Shown here in pieces: positions 21,993-29,984 of a stretch of DNA of 33,817 nucleotides. How positions within the stretch are numbered: the first letter of the stretch is position 1; every line of letters begins with the position of its first letter. The position numbers and the translations under genes were made by a program. The notes under the pieces are model-generated. The model did not search any database and had not been told where the DNA came from. It saw nothing but the letters and a program-made list of their open reading frames with translations. The DNA is taken from positions 568,074 through 601,890 of the forward strand of contig JAHFLF010000001.1 of assembly GCA_023255625.1 (NCBI GenBank), given 5' to 3'. The DNA is from Candidatus Harrisonbacteria bacterium. GTDB taxonomy: Bacteria > Patescibacteriota > Minisyncoccia > UBA6257 > 1-14-0-10-44-23.

Positions 21993-22460
21993 ATGCGCAA
22001 AAAGCGAAACTATAAAAGAGAGCACAAGCCGGATTTGAAATTTGGCAATGTCTCCGTTGGCCGTTTTATCAACTGCTTAATGTGGGATGGTAAAAAGTCG
22101 GTGGCGGAAAAAGTTGTTTATGATTCTTTTGATCTCATCAAAGAGCAGACGAAAGAGGAACCGCTCGTTGTCTTCCAAAGAGCTTTTGAGAATGTTGCCC
22201 CGTTAGTTGAAACTTCCAGCAAGCGCGTTGGTGGCGCTAACTACCAAGTGCCGCGCGAGGTACGCCCGGATCGCAAATTTTTGCTGGCCACCCGATGGAT
22301 TATTGGTGCCGCCCGCGCCAAGAAAGGCAAGGATATGTCTAAGCGTTTAGCCGAAGAAATTATTTTGGCTGCTAAAAATGAAGGTAACGCTATTAAAAAG
22401 AAGCAGGATGTTCACCGGATGGCGGAGGCAAACAGAGCATTTGCGCATTTCTCTTGGTAG
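21993..22460 (+). CDS. rpsG: 30S ribosomal protein S7
   Basis: A 155-residue protein of normal length. It begins MRKKRNYKREHKPDLKFGN (many S7 begin MPRRxxxxxR), with VGRFINCLMWDGKKSVAEKVVYD as the first core helix region (about residues 22-44), GGANYQVPREVRPDRK (about 79-94) as the conserved RNA-contact loop, and KKQDVHRMAEANRAFAHFSW at the C terminus. S7 nucleates assembly of the 30S head and contacts the E site. It lies between rpsL and fusA as in the classic str operon. The spacer before it is a low-complexity hairpin instead of an SD region. Confidence 0.98.
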   Translation: MRKKRNYKREHKPDLKFGNVSVGRFINCLMWDGKKSVAEKVVYDSFDLIKEQTKEEPLVVFQRAFENVAPLVETSSKRVGGANYQVPREVRPDRKFLLATRWIIGAARAKKGKDMSKRLAEEIILAAKNEGNAIKKKQDVHRMAEANRAFAHFSW

Positions 22461-22565
22461 AAAATTGGCAAATGAATTTTCAATTTCTAATTTTCAATTT
22501 TTAAACAATTTGAGAATTTAGAAATTAATCATTGTTTAGAAATTAGAAATTTAAAATTAGAAATT
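22461..22565 (+). repeat. Low-complexity hairpin spacer before fusA (variant)
   Basis: About 100 bp of TTCAATTTCTAATTTTC-type words followed by complementary TTAGAAATTAGAAATTT words around TAAACAATTTGAG. It is related to, but not identical with, the 87-nt core. It ends at the fusA ATG. Confidence 0.7.
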
Positions 22566-24689
22566 ATGGCCCGTCAGTATCCTCTCGAAAGAACTCGTAA
22601 CTTCGGTATCGTGGCCCACATTGATGCGGGTAAGACAACCACATCTGAACGCGTTCTTTACTATACCGGCGTCAGCCACAAAATCGGCGAGGTGCACGAG
22701 GGCGACACGGTGATGGACTGGATGGATCAGGAGCGCGAACGCGGAATTACGATTACCTCGGCAGCGACTACCGCTTTTTGGACTCCGACATATATTAGCA
22801 AGGAGGAGCGGGCGAAAAACAAAGATGCAAATGCCTATCGTTTTAATTTGATCGACACGCCGGGACACATTGACTTTACCGTTGAGGTGAAGCGGTCTCT
22901 TCGGGTTCTGGACGGTGCAGTCGTTGTCTTCGATGGAGTTTCCGGCGTTGAACCTCAAAGTGAAACGAACTGGCGCTATGCCGATGAATATAATGTGCCG
23001 CGTATTTGTTTTATCAATAAACTTGACCGGATGGGCGCGAGTTTTGAGAATAGTTTGCAATCAATTAAAGATCGTTTAAATCCTGGCGCAATTGCTGCCC
23101 AATTACCGATCGGTAGTGAGGCAAATTTCAGCGGTATTATCGATTTGCTGACACAAAAGGCCTATGAGTTTGAGGGAGACAAGGGCAATGTGATTAAAGA
23201 GATTCCGATTCCGGCCGACATGGCAGAAGAGGTTTCAAAGCGCCACAAGGAATTGGTTGAAAAAATTGTTGAGAACGACGACCTGTTAATGGGCAGTTAT
23301 TTAGAGGGCAAGGAGCCGTCTTTGGCTGATTTGAAACGCGTACTCCGAAAGGCCGTGCTCGCTGTTAAGATTATTCCGGTTTATACCGGTTCGGCTTTGA
23401 AGAATAAAGGCGTGCAACTCGTGCTCGACGCAGTGGTTGATTATTTGCCGAGTCCGCTGGATTTGCCGCCGGTTAAAGGAATTGATCCAAAGACAAATGC
23501 AGAAATTTTCCGCAAGCCATCTGATGAGGAGCCATTTTCAGCGCTGGCATTCAAGATTATGGCTGATCCGTTTGTCGGTTCGCTGACCTTCTTCCGGGTT
23601 TATTCCGGCACGCTCAAGCGCGGCAGTTATGTCTATAACGCGACCAAAGGGGAGACCGAGCGCGTTGGCCGTATTTTGCGGATGCACGCAAATGAACGGG
23701 AAGAGTTGGAGGAGATTGAAGCCGGCAACATCGGAGCGCTGGTTGGCATGAAAGATACGACTACCGGCGACACTCTTTGTTTTGAAGAGAAGCCGATTAT
23801 TCTGGAAAAAATTATCTTCCCGGAGCCGGTTATCTCTATTCGTGTTGAGCCGAAGACCAAGGCCGACCAGGAAAAGATGGGCATGGCACTGCGCCGTTTG
23901 GCTGATGAGGATCCGACCTTCCGAGTTTCCGGTAACGCTGAAACCGGCGAGACAATTATTGCCGGCATGGGTGAATTACACCTGGAGGTTTTGGTGGAGC
24001 GCATGAAAAGGGAATTTGGCGTGGAGAGTAATGTCGGCCGTCCGCAGGTTTCATATAAAGAAACTATTACGAAAGCATCGGAAGCAGAGGGTAAGTATAT
24101 CAAGCAGTCCGGTGGCCGCGGTCAGTATGGTCATGTTCGCTTACGCATTGAGCCGCTGCCGCGTGGTACGGGTTTTGAATTTGTGGACGAAATTAAAGGT
24201 GGCTCAATTCCAAAAGAATTTATTGCACCGGTTGAAAAAGGTATTGAAGAGGCGCTGACCCGCGGCATCCAGGCCGGTTACAGAATAATTGATGTGCGCG
24301 CGACGCTGTACGACGGTAGTTATCACGAGGTTGACTCATCTGAAGCCGCATTTAAAATTGCCGCGTCAATGGGTTTTCAGGCCGCCTGTAAGACCGCGGC
24401 TCCGATTATTCTCGAGCCGATCATGAAGGTGCAGGTGATTGTGCCGACCGAATACATGGGCGATATTACCGGCGACATTAGCAGTAAGCGTGGGCGCATT
24501 GAAGGAATGGGCGACCGGCCGATGGTGAAAGTTATCGATGCGTTTGTGCCGCTTTCGGAAATGTTTGGTTACGCGACCAAGCTGCGTTCGATGACACAGG
24601 GCCGCGGAAACTTTACGATGGAATTTTATGCGTATGAGCCGGCTCCGAATAATGTGACGAAGGAGATCATCGAAGGTAAGCGGCAGTAA
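22566..24689 (+). CDS. fusA: Elongation factor G
   Basis: A 707-residue protein of full EF-G length. G motifs: [19 protein letters not shown] (G1, about residues 17-35), [12 protein letters not shown] (G2), DTPGHIDFT (G3) and [10 protein letters not shown] (G4). Domain II follows from about 310, then domain III with [17 protein letters not shown], the ribosome-contacting domain IV ([15 protein letters not shown], about 517-531) and domain V ([20 protein letters not shown]). It drives translocation on the ribosome with GTP hydrolysis. Position after rpsL and rpsG is the normal str order. A very long perfect hairpin follows, so the rpsL-rpsG-fusA transcript probably ends there and tuf has its own promoter. 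Confidence 0.98.
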   Translation: MARQYPLERTRNFGIVAHIDAGKTTTSERVLYYTGVSHKIGEVHEGDTVMDWMDQERERGITITSAATTAFWTPTYISKEERAKNKDANAYRFNLIDTPGHIDFTVEVKRSLRVLDGAVVVFDGVSGVEPQSETNWRYADEYNVPRICFINKLDRMGASFENSLQSIKDRLNPGAIAAQLPIGSEANFSGIIDLLTQKAYEFEGDKGNVIKEIPIPADMAEEVSKRHKELVEKIVENDDLLMGSYLEGKEPSLADLKRVLRKAVLAVKIIPVYTGSALKNKGVQLVLDAVVDYLPSPLDLPPVKGIDPKTNAEIFRKPSDEEPFSALAFKIMADPFVGSLTFFRVYSGTLKRGSYVYNATKGETERVGRILRMHANEREELEEIEAGNIGALVGMKDTTTGDTLCFEEKPIILEKIIFPEPVISIRVEPKTKADQEKMGMALRRLADEDPTFRVSGNAETGETIIAGMGELHLEVLVERMKREFGVESNVGRPQVSYKETITKASEAEGKYIKQSGGRGQYGHVRLRIEPLPRGTGFEFVDEIKGGSIPKEFIAPVEKGIEEALTRGIQAGYRIIDVRATLYDGSYHEVDSSEAAFKIAASMGFQAACKTAAPIILEPIMKVQVIVPTEYMGDITGDISSKRGRIEGMGDRPMVKVIDAFVPLSEMFGYATKLRSMTQGRGNFTMEFYAYEPAPNNVTKEIIEGKRQ

Positions 24690-24694
24690 TCAGT

Positions 24695-24766
24695 AAGCAA
24701 AAAGCCCGCACTTTTTTAACCGGGCCCACCCTACGGGATGGTTAAAAAAGTGCGGGCTTTTTGCTT
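24695..24766. terminator. 27-bp perfect stem terminator after fusA
   Basis: 24695-24721 and 24740-24766 are exact complements, with a loop that itself contains an imperfect palindrome (CCACCCTACGGGATGG). It ends in TTTTTGCTT and starts AAGCAAAAA, so it would work in both directions. Confidence 0.88.
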
Positions 24767-24821
24767 TCCCTGAAATACTGTATATTCAAATTAGCCGTTA
24801 AGAACATTAATTATTTATCAT

Positions 24822-25220
24822 ATGCGTATTTTTTCTATGAGCGTCCTGTCGAGTATCGGTTTTATCGCACAAAGTTTTATCGCTCGCGCCGCCGCGGTTT
24901 GCCGGGTCAACGGCGAGGTGGTTCCCTGCGGAGAGCTTGGCGATGCGGTCAAGGGTTTTGCCGCAGTCGCTTTTATTATTCCGCTAATATTTGCAGTTGT
25001 CGGAATTTTACTTTTTATTTTTTGGATCATGATGCTGGTGCACGCAGCAAAGCACCCGATTGAAAATAAGCCGCTCTGGATAATTATTATCCTGCTCGGG
25101 AACGGGGTTGGCGCAATTATTTATTATTTCGTGGTCAAGCGCCATTTTGTTTCTATGCCGATAACCGTTGCGCCGCAGCCGCCATCTGGTCCAGTTACGC
25201 CGCCACCAGCGGGAGAATAG
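24822..25220 (+). CDS. Small membrane protein with PLDc_N-like domain
   Basis: A 132-residue protein. It has an N-terminal hydrophobic or signal segment (about residues 5-25), a short extracytoplasmic loop with two cysteines (CRVNGEVVPC, about 27-36), then two transmembrane helices (AFIIPLIFAVVGILLFIFWI, about 50-69, and PLWIIIILLGNGVGAIIYYF, about 87-106). Helix, HAAKHPIENKPLW, helix ending YYFVVKR resembles PLDc_N (phospholipase D-nuclease N-terminal) modules, which are small membrane domains found alone in many bacteria. The tail is Pro-rich (PQPPSGPVTPPPAGE). Function unknown. ATG 24822 fits the hydrophobic start. It lies alone between the fusA terminator and a structured element. Confidence 0.65.
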   Translation: MRIFSMSVLSSIGFIAQSFIARAAAVCRVNGEVVPCGELGDAVKGFAAVAFIIPLIFAVVGILLFIFWIMMLVHAAKHPIENKPLWIIIILLGNGVGAIIYYFVVKRHFVSMPITVAPQPPSGPVTPPPAGE

Positions 25221-25246
25221 TTAATTCTTGCCAAGTTGGTTTTCGG

Positions 25247-25328
25247 TATGACGCGGGGGCAAGTCCGCTCAAGATGAGCACGGATACCTTTTAGTGCTCC
25301 CTATGATCGGACTTGCCCCCGTGTCATA
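25247..25328 (+). ncRNA. Candidate structured RNA or hairpin element, copy 2
   Basis: A 21-bp outer stem (25247-25267 with 25308-25328, one G-U pair), internal loop containing AGA and CTA, a 6-bp inner stem (GAGCAC 25276-25281 with GTGCTC 25294-25299) and the 12-nt loop GGATACCTTTTA at 25282-25293. The loop and internal-loop bases equal those of copy 1 at 10474-10543; the stems share no sequence. It lies between a membrane-protein gene and the tuf promoter. Confidence 0.55.
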
Positions 25329-25353
25329 CAGGAAGATGTCCTTATGCAGCCCA

Positions 25354-25381
25354 TTGACAATTTTCCGCCCGTCCGTATAAT
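25354..25381 (+). promoter_or_regulatory. Strong promoter of tuf-rpsJ
   Basis: Consensus TTGACA at 25354-25359, a 16-bp spacer, and consensus TATAAT at 25376-25381. A hairpin ACTGGC-TCG-GCCAGT follows in the leader (25397-25411). Confidence 0.9.
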
Positions 25382-25452
25382 TACTGAACATTTAGGACTG
25401 GCTCGGCCAGTTCTCATTCATTAATAAATAAAACAATTTTTAAGTAAAAGGT

Positions 25453-26655
<1,203 letters not shown>

Positions 26656-26696
26656 CGCTATACGCTATACGCGCTGCGTTACACGATCCTTATCAT

Positions 26697-27080
26697 ATGA
26701 CTGCTGCAACTGTAAAAAAGACTGTGAAGGTCCCTGCCGCCGCCAAGACGGTTGCTAAGCCCGAGGTTGTAACGAAGGAGAAGCTGCGTCTGCGTATCAA
26801 AGCGTATGACACAAAGCTGATTGATACTTCGTGTCGCCAGATCATTGAGGCCGCGAAGAAGCATGAGGCCAAAGTAGTCGGGCCGATTCCTCTGCCGACT
26901 GAATTTAAAAAATTCACAGTCAACCGTTCAGCATTCATCGATAAGAACTCGCGCGAGCAGTTTGAGCTCCGCATCCATAAACGGCTCATCGATATATTGC
27001 ATCCAACGCAGCAGATTATTTCTTCGCTTAGCACGCTCAATCTTCCTGCTGGCGTCGACATAGAAATAAAAATGGTGTAG
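26697..27080 (+). CDS. rpsJ: 30S ribosomal protein S10
   Basis: A 127-residue protein; typical S10 has about 102. The core starts at about residue 29 ([20 protein letters not shown]) and continues [19 protein letters not shown] (about 60-78), [13 protein letters not shown] (about 89-101) and the C terminus [12 protein letters not shown]. The first 28 residues (Lys, Ala, Val-rich: [18 protein letters not shown]) are an extension that is likely disordered. S10 sits in the 30S head and also acts with NusB/NusG in antitermination. It follows tuf, but the usual next gene rplC lies 2.9 kb away, behind an interruption. Confidence 0.97.
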   Translation: MTAATVKKTVKVPAAAKTVAKPEVVTKEKLRLRIKAYDTKLIDTSCRQIIEAAKKHEAKVVGPIPLPTEFKKFTVNRSAFIDKNSREQFELRIHKRLIDILHPTQQIISSLSTLNLPAGVDIEIKMV

Positions 27081-27085
27081 CGCTC

Positions 27086-27181
27086 GTTGGTATTTTCGAG
27101 CACCGGGTCATATTTTTCTGCTGAAAAATTGCCCTGCATCTCGCGCCGTCGCGCTGCGATAGCTGCTCGAGAAACACCAAC
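27086..27181 (+). ncRNA. Possible three-way-junction RNA structure downstream of rpsJ
   Basis: GTTGGT (27086-27091) pairs with ACCAAC (27176-27181), and CGAGCA with TGCTCG inside it. Within lie a hairpin ATTTTTC-TGCT-GAAAAAT, flanked by GGG/CCC, and a second hairpin GCGC-CGTC-GCGC. The strand and function are unknown; a 3' UTR structure of the tuf-rpsJ mRNA is the simplest reading. Confidence 0.4.
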
Positions 27182-27225
27182 TTCACGCTTTGTGATTGGA
27201 GAAGGAAAGGGGAAAAGAGCAATTA

Positions 27226-27258
27226 GTAAAAGCCGCTGCAAGGCGGCTTTTACGTTTC
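27226..27258. terminator. Bidirectional terminator between rpsJ and the minus-strand gene
   Basis: GTAAAAGCCGC at 27226-27236 pairs with GCGGCTTTTAC at 27243-27253; A-rich on one side and GTTTCT on the other. It sits between two converging transcripts. Confidence 0.85.
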
Positions 27259-28232
27259 TAGTCAACAATTCTTATCTTCTGGAAATTCTTGCCTTCTAAT
27301 CCGGGGATGTTAATTGGCTCCCATGAGACCCGTGCAGCTTCTGCCTGTGTGGGCGAAAGCACGGTTTCAATAAAACTGTCGTCGCGTTTTTTGAGCGCTC
27401 CAATGCCAGCCCAGAATTTTGCTACTGATGTTTTTGTGCTGCCGACGGCGATTACTTTATTAATAGGATTTGTGAATACTGTAATTCTTCCCGGTTTCTG
27501 ATAATAAGGACGCTTTTGACTGAGGCTGAGGTATGCATTGTGTAGAAGTTGATTTTTTTCTCTCCAGAAAGGGTCATTATCTTGACCAGATTTTAATTTA
27601 ACATTGAGTTCAATGCTGCCTTTCTGTTGCTCAGTGAGTTGCGGAAGCGCACCGCCGTTTTCCTTATTGATCTTTTCTATTTTTTCGTTGATTTCATCAA
27701 CAAATCCTGTTCCAGTATAACGATCACCGACGCGACTAAATACTAGTTGCATATTTTCTGGCAGGATTTTTTTCATGAACTCCATGAGTTCAAGGAAGCC
27801 AGCAATATAGGATTCAGTGTCAGTCTTTGGAACATTATTGAGCATCTCTATAACAACGTCATCGGAGCAAAATTCAAAACAGAAGCCAGGTTTATAGTTT
27901 TCCGCGATTGGTTTTAGCCACTTTAGAAAATAAACCAGGCTAAATAATTCAGCCCAGTCTGGTTCAGGACTTTCTTCAAGGCGCCATAACTTGTTTGCAC
28001 CGAAAGGAAAATCAAAATGTATTGGTTTGTTACTTTTTATGTTGAGTGCGATAGCCGAATTGATATGCTGAAGATACTCAGGTTGCACGCCGTACTTTCT
28101 GAATTTTTTCGAAAGAACAGCTTTTTTGATGAGTTCAATCAAAGCCTCCGGCGTAGCTGTGTTCGCATCTGGTATTTTTATGGCACGCAAGGATTCCAGC
28201 TGCTCAATTATATATTCCTTTGGTGTTTTCAT
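27258..28232 (-). CDS. Putative PvcA/Dit1-like (isocyanide synthase family) protein
   Basis: A 324-residue protein. I know of no exact match, but residues about 70-165 follow the DIT1/PvcA pattern as I remember it: a FPF..NK motif (HFDFPFGANKLWR), then PDWAELFSLVYFL, IAENYKPGF, a CSDD strand end and a later Tyr helix (ESYIAGF). In that family relatives read FPxKSPN..K, PDxxE..aL..L, Y.PG and SDG. PvcA, IsnA and Dit1 make isocyanides on Tyr or Trp. The classic SDG is SDD here, so activity may differ. A second half rich in Lys and Glu includes KINKENGGALPQLTEQQ. The start codon is 10 bases beyond the 3' end of tRNA-Cys on the same strand, so tRNA and gene share a promoter. Recognition is by eye only. 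Confidence 0.42.
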   Translation of the reverse strand: MKTPKEYIIEQLESLRAIKIPDANTATPEALIELIKKAVLSKKFRKYGVQPEYLQHINSAIALNIKSNKPIHFDFPFGANKLWRLEESPEPDWAELFSLVYFLKWLKPIAENYKPGFCFEFCSDDVVIEMLNNVPKTDTESYIAGFLELMEFMKKILPENMQLVFSRVGDRYTGTGFVDEINEKIEKINKENGGALPQLTEQQKGSIELNVKLKSGQDNDPFWREKNQLLHNAYLSLSQKRPYYQKPGRITVFTNPINKVIAVGSTKTSVAKFWAGIGALKKRDDSFIETVLSPTQAEAARVSWEPINIPGLEGKNFQKIRIVD

Positions 28233-28242
28233 CGTTTGAAGG

Positions 28243-28314
28243 AGATGCAGGCAGGAATTGAACCCGCGTATTCTGCTTTGCAGGCAGACGCCTGAACCAC
28301 TCGGCTACTGCATC
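28243..28314 (-). tRNA. tRNA-Cys (anticodon GCA)
   Basis: On the minus strand the 72-nt gene folds as a normal cloverleaf: acceptor GATGCAG/CTGCATC, D arm GCC..GGC, anticodon arm TCTGC-CTGCAAA-GCAGA with anticodon GCA, a 4-base variable loop, and T arm GCGGG-TTCAATT-CCTGC. The discriminator base is U73, which is the identity base for tRNA-Cys. CCA is not encoded. The gene is followed after 10 bases by a coding region on the same strand. Confidence 0.96.
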
Positions 28315-28320
28315 TTTTAC

Positions 28321-28350
28321 AGTATATCATTTTGTGCTGTTTTGGGGCAA
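28321..28350 (-). promoter_or_regulatory. Promoter of tRNA-Cys and the downstream gene
   Basis: On the minus strand TTGCCC (28345-28350), an 18-bp spacer, and TATACT (28321-28326), 6 bases before the tRNA 5' end. Confidence 0.75.
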
Positions 28351-28366
28351 AGATTTTAGTGATTAT

Positions 28367-28395
28367 TTGCTTTTTTATTCGAAGTGTGTTATTTG
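28367..28395 (+). promoter_or_regulatory. Possible promoter of GC-rich cassette 4
   Basis: TTGCTT at 28367-28372, a 17-bp spacer, and TATTTG at 28390-28395. The -10 is weak. The rest of 28315-28456 holds the divergent tRNA promoter and a GC-rich leader with a GGCGCC site. Confidence 0.35.
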
Positions 28396-28456
28396 TATAC
28401 GCATAAGACCTATAGGGCATGGCGCCCAGGCAACCCTTCGGGGAGGAGTAGGTTCA

Positions 28457-29026
28457 ATGGAGCTCGCGATCAGTCTTACGCCCAACACGCTGGCGGCTCT
28501 GGGACTTTTCGACATCTATGCCAGGATGGTTCTGGTCCTGGACTTGGCGCTCGAGCACTTCGGAACGGTCGAACACTGCGGAAATCCGGCCGTAGACCCG
28601 CTCCGCACCGGCTTCGCTGTCAGCATCCTGCACCGGCCGACCGGGCGATACATCGTGGTTCCGCACGGTACATTCGCCCATCCCAAGTACATCTTCGACC
28701 GGGTTGGGCAGTACATGGTCAACGCCGCCGAGAAGGTAACGAGGACGCATCGGCGTCGGGACGAGACGAGCTACCCGAGTCGTGATCCGGACCGCAATAT
28801 GTACGCCGGAGCCGTCCGGGTCGGTGACTACATCATCGCCATCTCCGGACTTTCCAGCGGCTGGAAGGACCAGGCGGCGGTACTGGTCGCAGGCCGATCC
28901 ATCACCATGCCGGAAACAGACCGCCTGTCTGCGGCGGATGCGCTGCGCATCGCCTTCGAGACGCAAGATCCGGAATACGCGTCGTTCGTCGGCTTTGCGG
29001 GCAAGCATCTCCAGCTCACGGAGTAG
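28457..29026 (+). CDS. Unrecognised protein, possibly GlcG/HbpS-like (GC-rich cassette 4)
   Basis: A 189-residue protein. N-terminal helices (NTLAALGLFDIYARMVLVLD) are followed by a strand GFAVSILHRPTGRYIVVPHG (about residues 52-71), a basic helix (GQYMVNAAEKVTRTHRRRDE) and a strand pair AGAVRVGDYIIAISGLSSGW (about 115-134) with DQAAVLVAG. This order loosely recalls the GlcG/HbpS (DUF336) fold, but key motifs are weak and I would not assign the family firmly. GGGAGGAG at 28441-28448 precedes ATG 28457; longer in-frame starts lie in the promoter. It is GC-rich with a hairpin terminator, unlike tRNA-Cys and rplC nearby. Confidence 0.65.
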   Translation: MELAISLTPNTLAALGLFDIYARMVLVLDLALEHFGTVEHCGNPAVDPLRTGFAVSILHRPTGRYIVVPHGTFAHPKYIFDRVGQYMVNAAEKVTRTHRRRDETSYPSRDPDRNMYAGAVRVGDYIIAISGLSSGWKDQAAVLVAGRSITMPETDRLSAADALRIAFETQDPEYASFVGFAGKHLQLTE

Positions 29027-29089
29027 CCGTTTCGGGCAACAGTGACCTCTGCCCGAGTCGTAGTACAACTGAATCTTTTTCAACAGCAC

Positions 29090-29150
29090 GGGCGCCGCTC
29101 GTGCGACTCGAGGGTCGCATGTCACGGCGCCCTTAAGTTTTATTGCGTTT
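29090..29150 (+). terminator. GC hairpin terminator of cassette 4
   Basis: GGGCGCCG at 29090-29097 pairs with CGGCGCCC at 29125-29132, enclosing a TGCGAC/GTCGCA hairpin, followed by TTAAGTTTTATTGCGTTTT. Confidence 0.8.
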
Positions 29151-29167
29151 TGAATTTTTATTTCATT

Positions 29168-29196
29168 TTGACTTTTCAATTCCTAGAGACTAGAGT
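29168..29196 (+). promoter_or_regulatory. Promoter of GC-rich cassette 5
   Basis: TTGACT at 29168-29173, a 17-bp spacer, and TAGAGT at 29191-29196. The short leader contains the palindrome GGGCGCCC. Confidence 0.65.
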
Positions 29197-29231
29197 CATT
29201 GGGCGCCCAATTGCGCAGAAGGAGGCAGAAG

Positions 29232-29666
29232 ATGCCGCTCGTTTTCGACGGCTTTCGGGTAGATGACCGACTTCTTGATGCTCTTGTGCATGGGCGGATC
29301 TGTTCTATTCGCCATGCCGAATCTGCCTTGCGCGCCATCTGTCATCAGCCACGGCGCCCTACGGTGATGGGCCGGGGTGCGATGCTCTGGCAGCCGCTCT
29401 GCGAGTTCAAGGCGGGCGGATCGGTTGTGCTGGAGGTGATTGAGGGATATTGCGTGACTAGGTTTCACGAAAATCCCGATGCTGGCATCAGGATCCATGG
29501 ATTCAAGGGTGCGGCCAAGATCCTGCTGCCGGGCAGGATCCTTCATGGAGAGGTTTCTGGTGTATCCGTGATGACTCTGCCTCCAGGACTCATCTATCAG
29601 AAAGAGGTGCAGTCTCTCTTCGTCGGCATTCTGCATCTGCCTTCACGGGTTCGGGTTGAACAGTGA
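29232..29666 (+). CDS. Unrecognised small protein (GC-rich cassette 5)
   Basis: A 144-residue protein that I do not recognise. After a helical start (MPLVFDGFRVDDRLLDALVH) it alternates short hydrophobic strands (GSVVLEVIEGYCVTRF, GVSVMTLPPGLIYQ, LFVGILHLPSRVRV), suggesting a compact beta-rich fold. There are three cysteines, not spaced as a metal site, and no membrane or signal segment. AAGGAGG at 29219-29225 precedes ATG 29232 and fixes the start; a longer in-frame form from 29199 lacks an SD. The gene has its own promoter and a 10-bp-stem GC terminator. GC-ending codons dominate, as in the other cassettes. Confidence 0.68.
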   Translation: MPLVFDGFRVDDRLLDALVHGRICSIRHAESALRAICHQPRRPTVMGRGAMLWQPLCEFKAGGSVVLEVIEGYCVTRFHENPDAGIRIHGFKGAAKILLPGRILHGEVSGVSVMTLPPGLIYQKEVQSLFVGILHLPSRVRVEQ

Positions 29667-29679
29667 GGAGGAAGCAAGT

Positions 29680-29710
29680 CGGGCCGCGCACACGCGCGGC
29701 CCGAAACATT
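29680..29710 (+). terminator. GC hairpin terminator of cassette 5
   Basis: CGGGCCGCGC, loop ACAC, GCGCGGCCCG, followed by AAACATTTATG. Confidence 0.75.
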
Positions 29711-29717
29711 TATGCAT

Positions 29718-29812
29718 CAGCAGACACAGAATTTGAATTTTGCAGCAGGGCTCATCCCTGCCTGCCGGCAGGGCAAGCGAATGGCTGGAAAATGTAAGTT
29801 CTGTGTCTGCTG
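29718..29812. repeat. Large nested hairpin upstream of the rplC promoter
   Basis: CAGCAGACACAGAA at 29718-29731 pairs exactly with TTCTGTGTCTGCTG at 29799-29812. Inside are ATTTTGCAGC/GCTGGAAAAT, CAGGG-CTCAT-CCCTG and the palindrome CCTGCCGGCAGG, giving a cruciform-like fold. Confidence 0.6.
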
Positions 29813-29825
29813 GCAGGAGAGCCGC

Positions 29826-29854
29826 TTGACCAAAAATTACTCCTCGTGTATACT
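29826..29854 (+). promoter_or_regulatory. Promoter of the rplC-rpsC ribosomal operon
   Basis: TTGACC at 29826-29831, a 17-bp spacer, and TATACT at 29849-29854. Confidence 0.85.
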
Positions 29855-29861
29855 ATCCCAA

Positions 29862-29973
29862 CGGTTAGTACCTTAGGCAGCTATGCCTGTCTCCCTTCGG
29901 GAGATCACCCGCAGGGTGACAAAAACTAGTATTTCTGCCTCTTAGAGAAGCGGAGCTAGTCTCGGCTTTTTTT
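29862..29973 (+). promoter_or_regulatory. Ribosomal-protein leader with attenuator-like terminator
   Basis: The leader has hairpins TCTCCC-TTC-GGGAGA and TCACCC-GCA-GGGTGA (about 29890-29922), then GCGGAG-CTAGT-CTCGGC (29950-29966, one G-G mismatch) followed directly by TTTTTTT, ending 12 bases before ATG 29985. This is the layout of an attenuated r-protein leader; the ligand, such as L4 in E. coli, is not known here. Confidence 0.5.
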
Positions 29974-29984
29974 GTTTAAAAAAT

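Larger units (their letters stand above)
29667..29984 (+). other. Long non-coding stretch between cassette 5 and rplC
   Basis: No convincing gene. It holds in order a GC terminator (29680-29703), a large nested hairpin (29718-29812), a strong promoter (29826-29854), and the rplC leader with two hairpins and an attenuator-like terminator (29889-29973). Confidence 0.8.

Noticed and set aside
10474-25328. The two GGATACCTTTTA-loop hairpins as integron attC sites
   Set aside because: They lack the RYYYAAC/GTTRRRY core sites, the conserved part is the loop and not the ends, and no integrase or cassette array is present.
26693-27268. A 191-residue minus-strand frame opposite rpsJ and its downstream region
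   Set aside because: Most of it is antisense to S10. The segment beyond rpsJ looks protein-like in places but is short and coincides with paired RNA-like segments.
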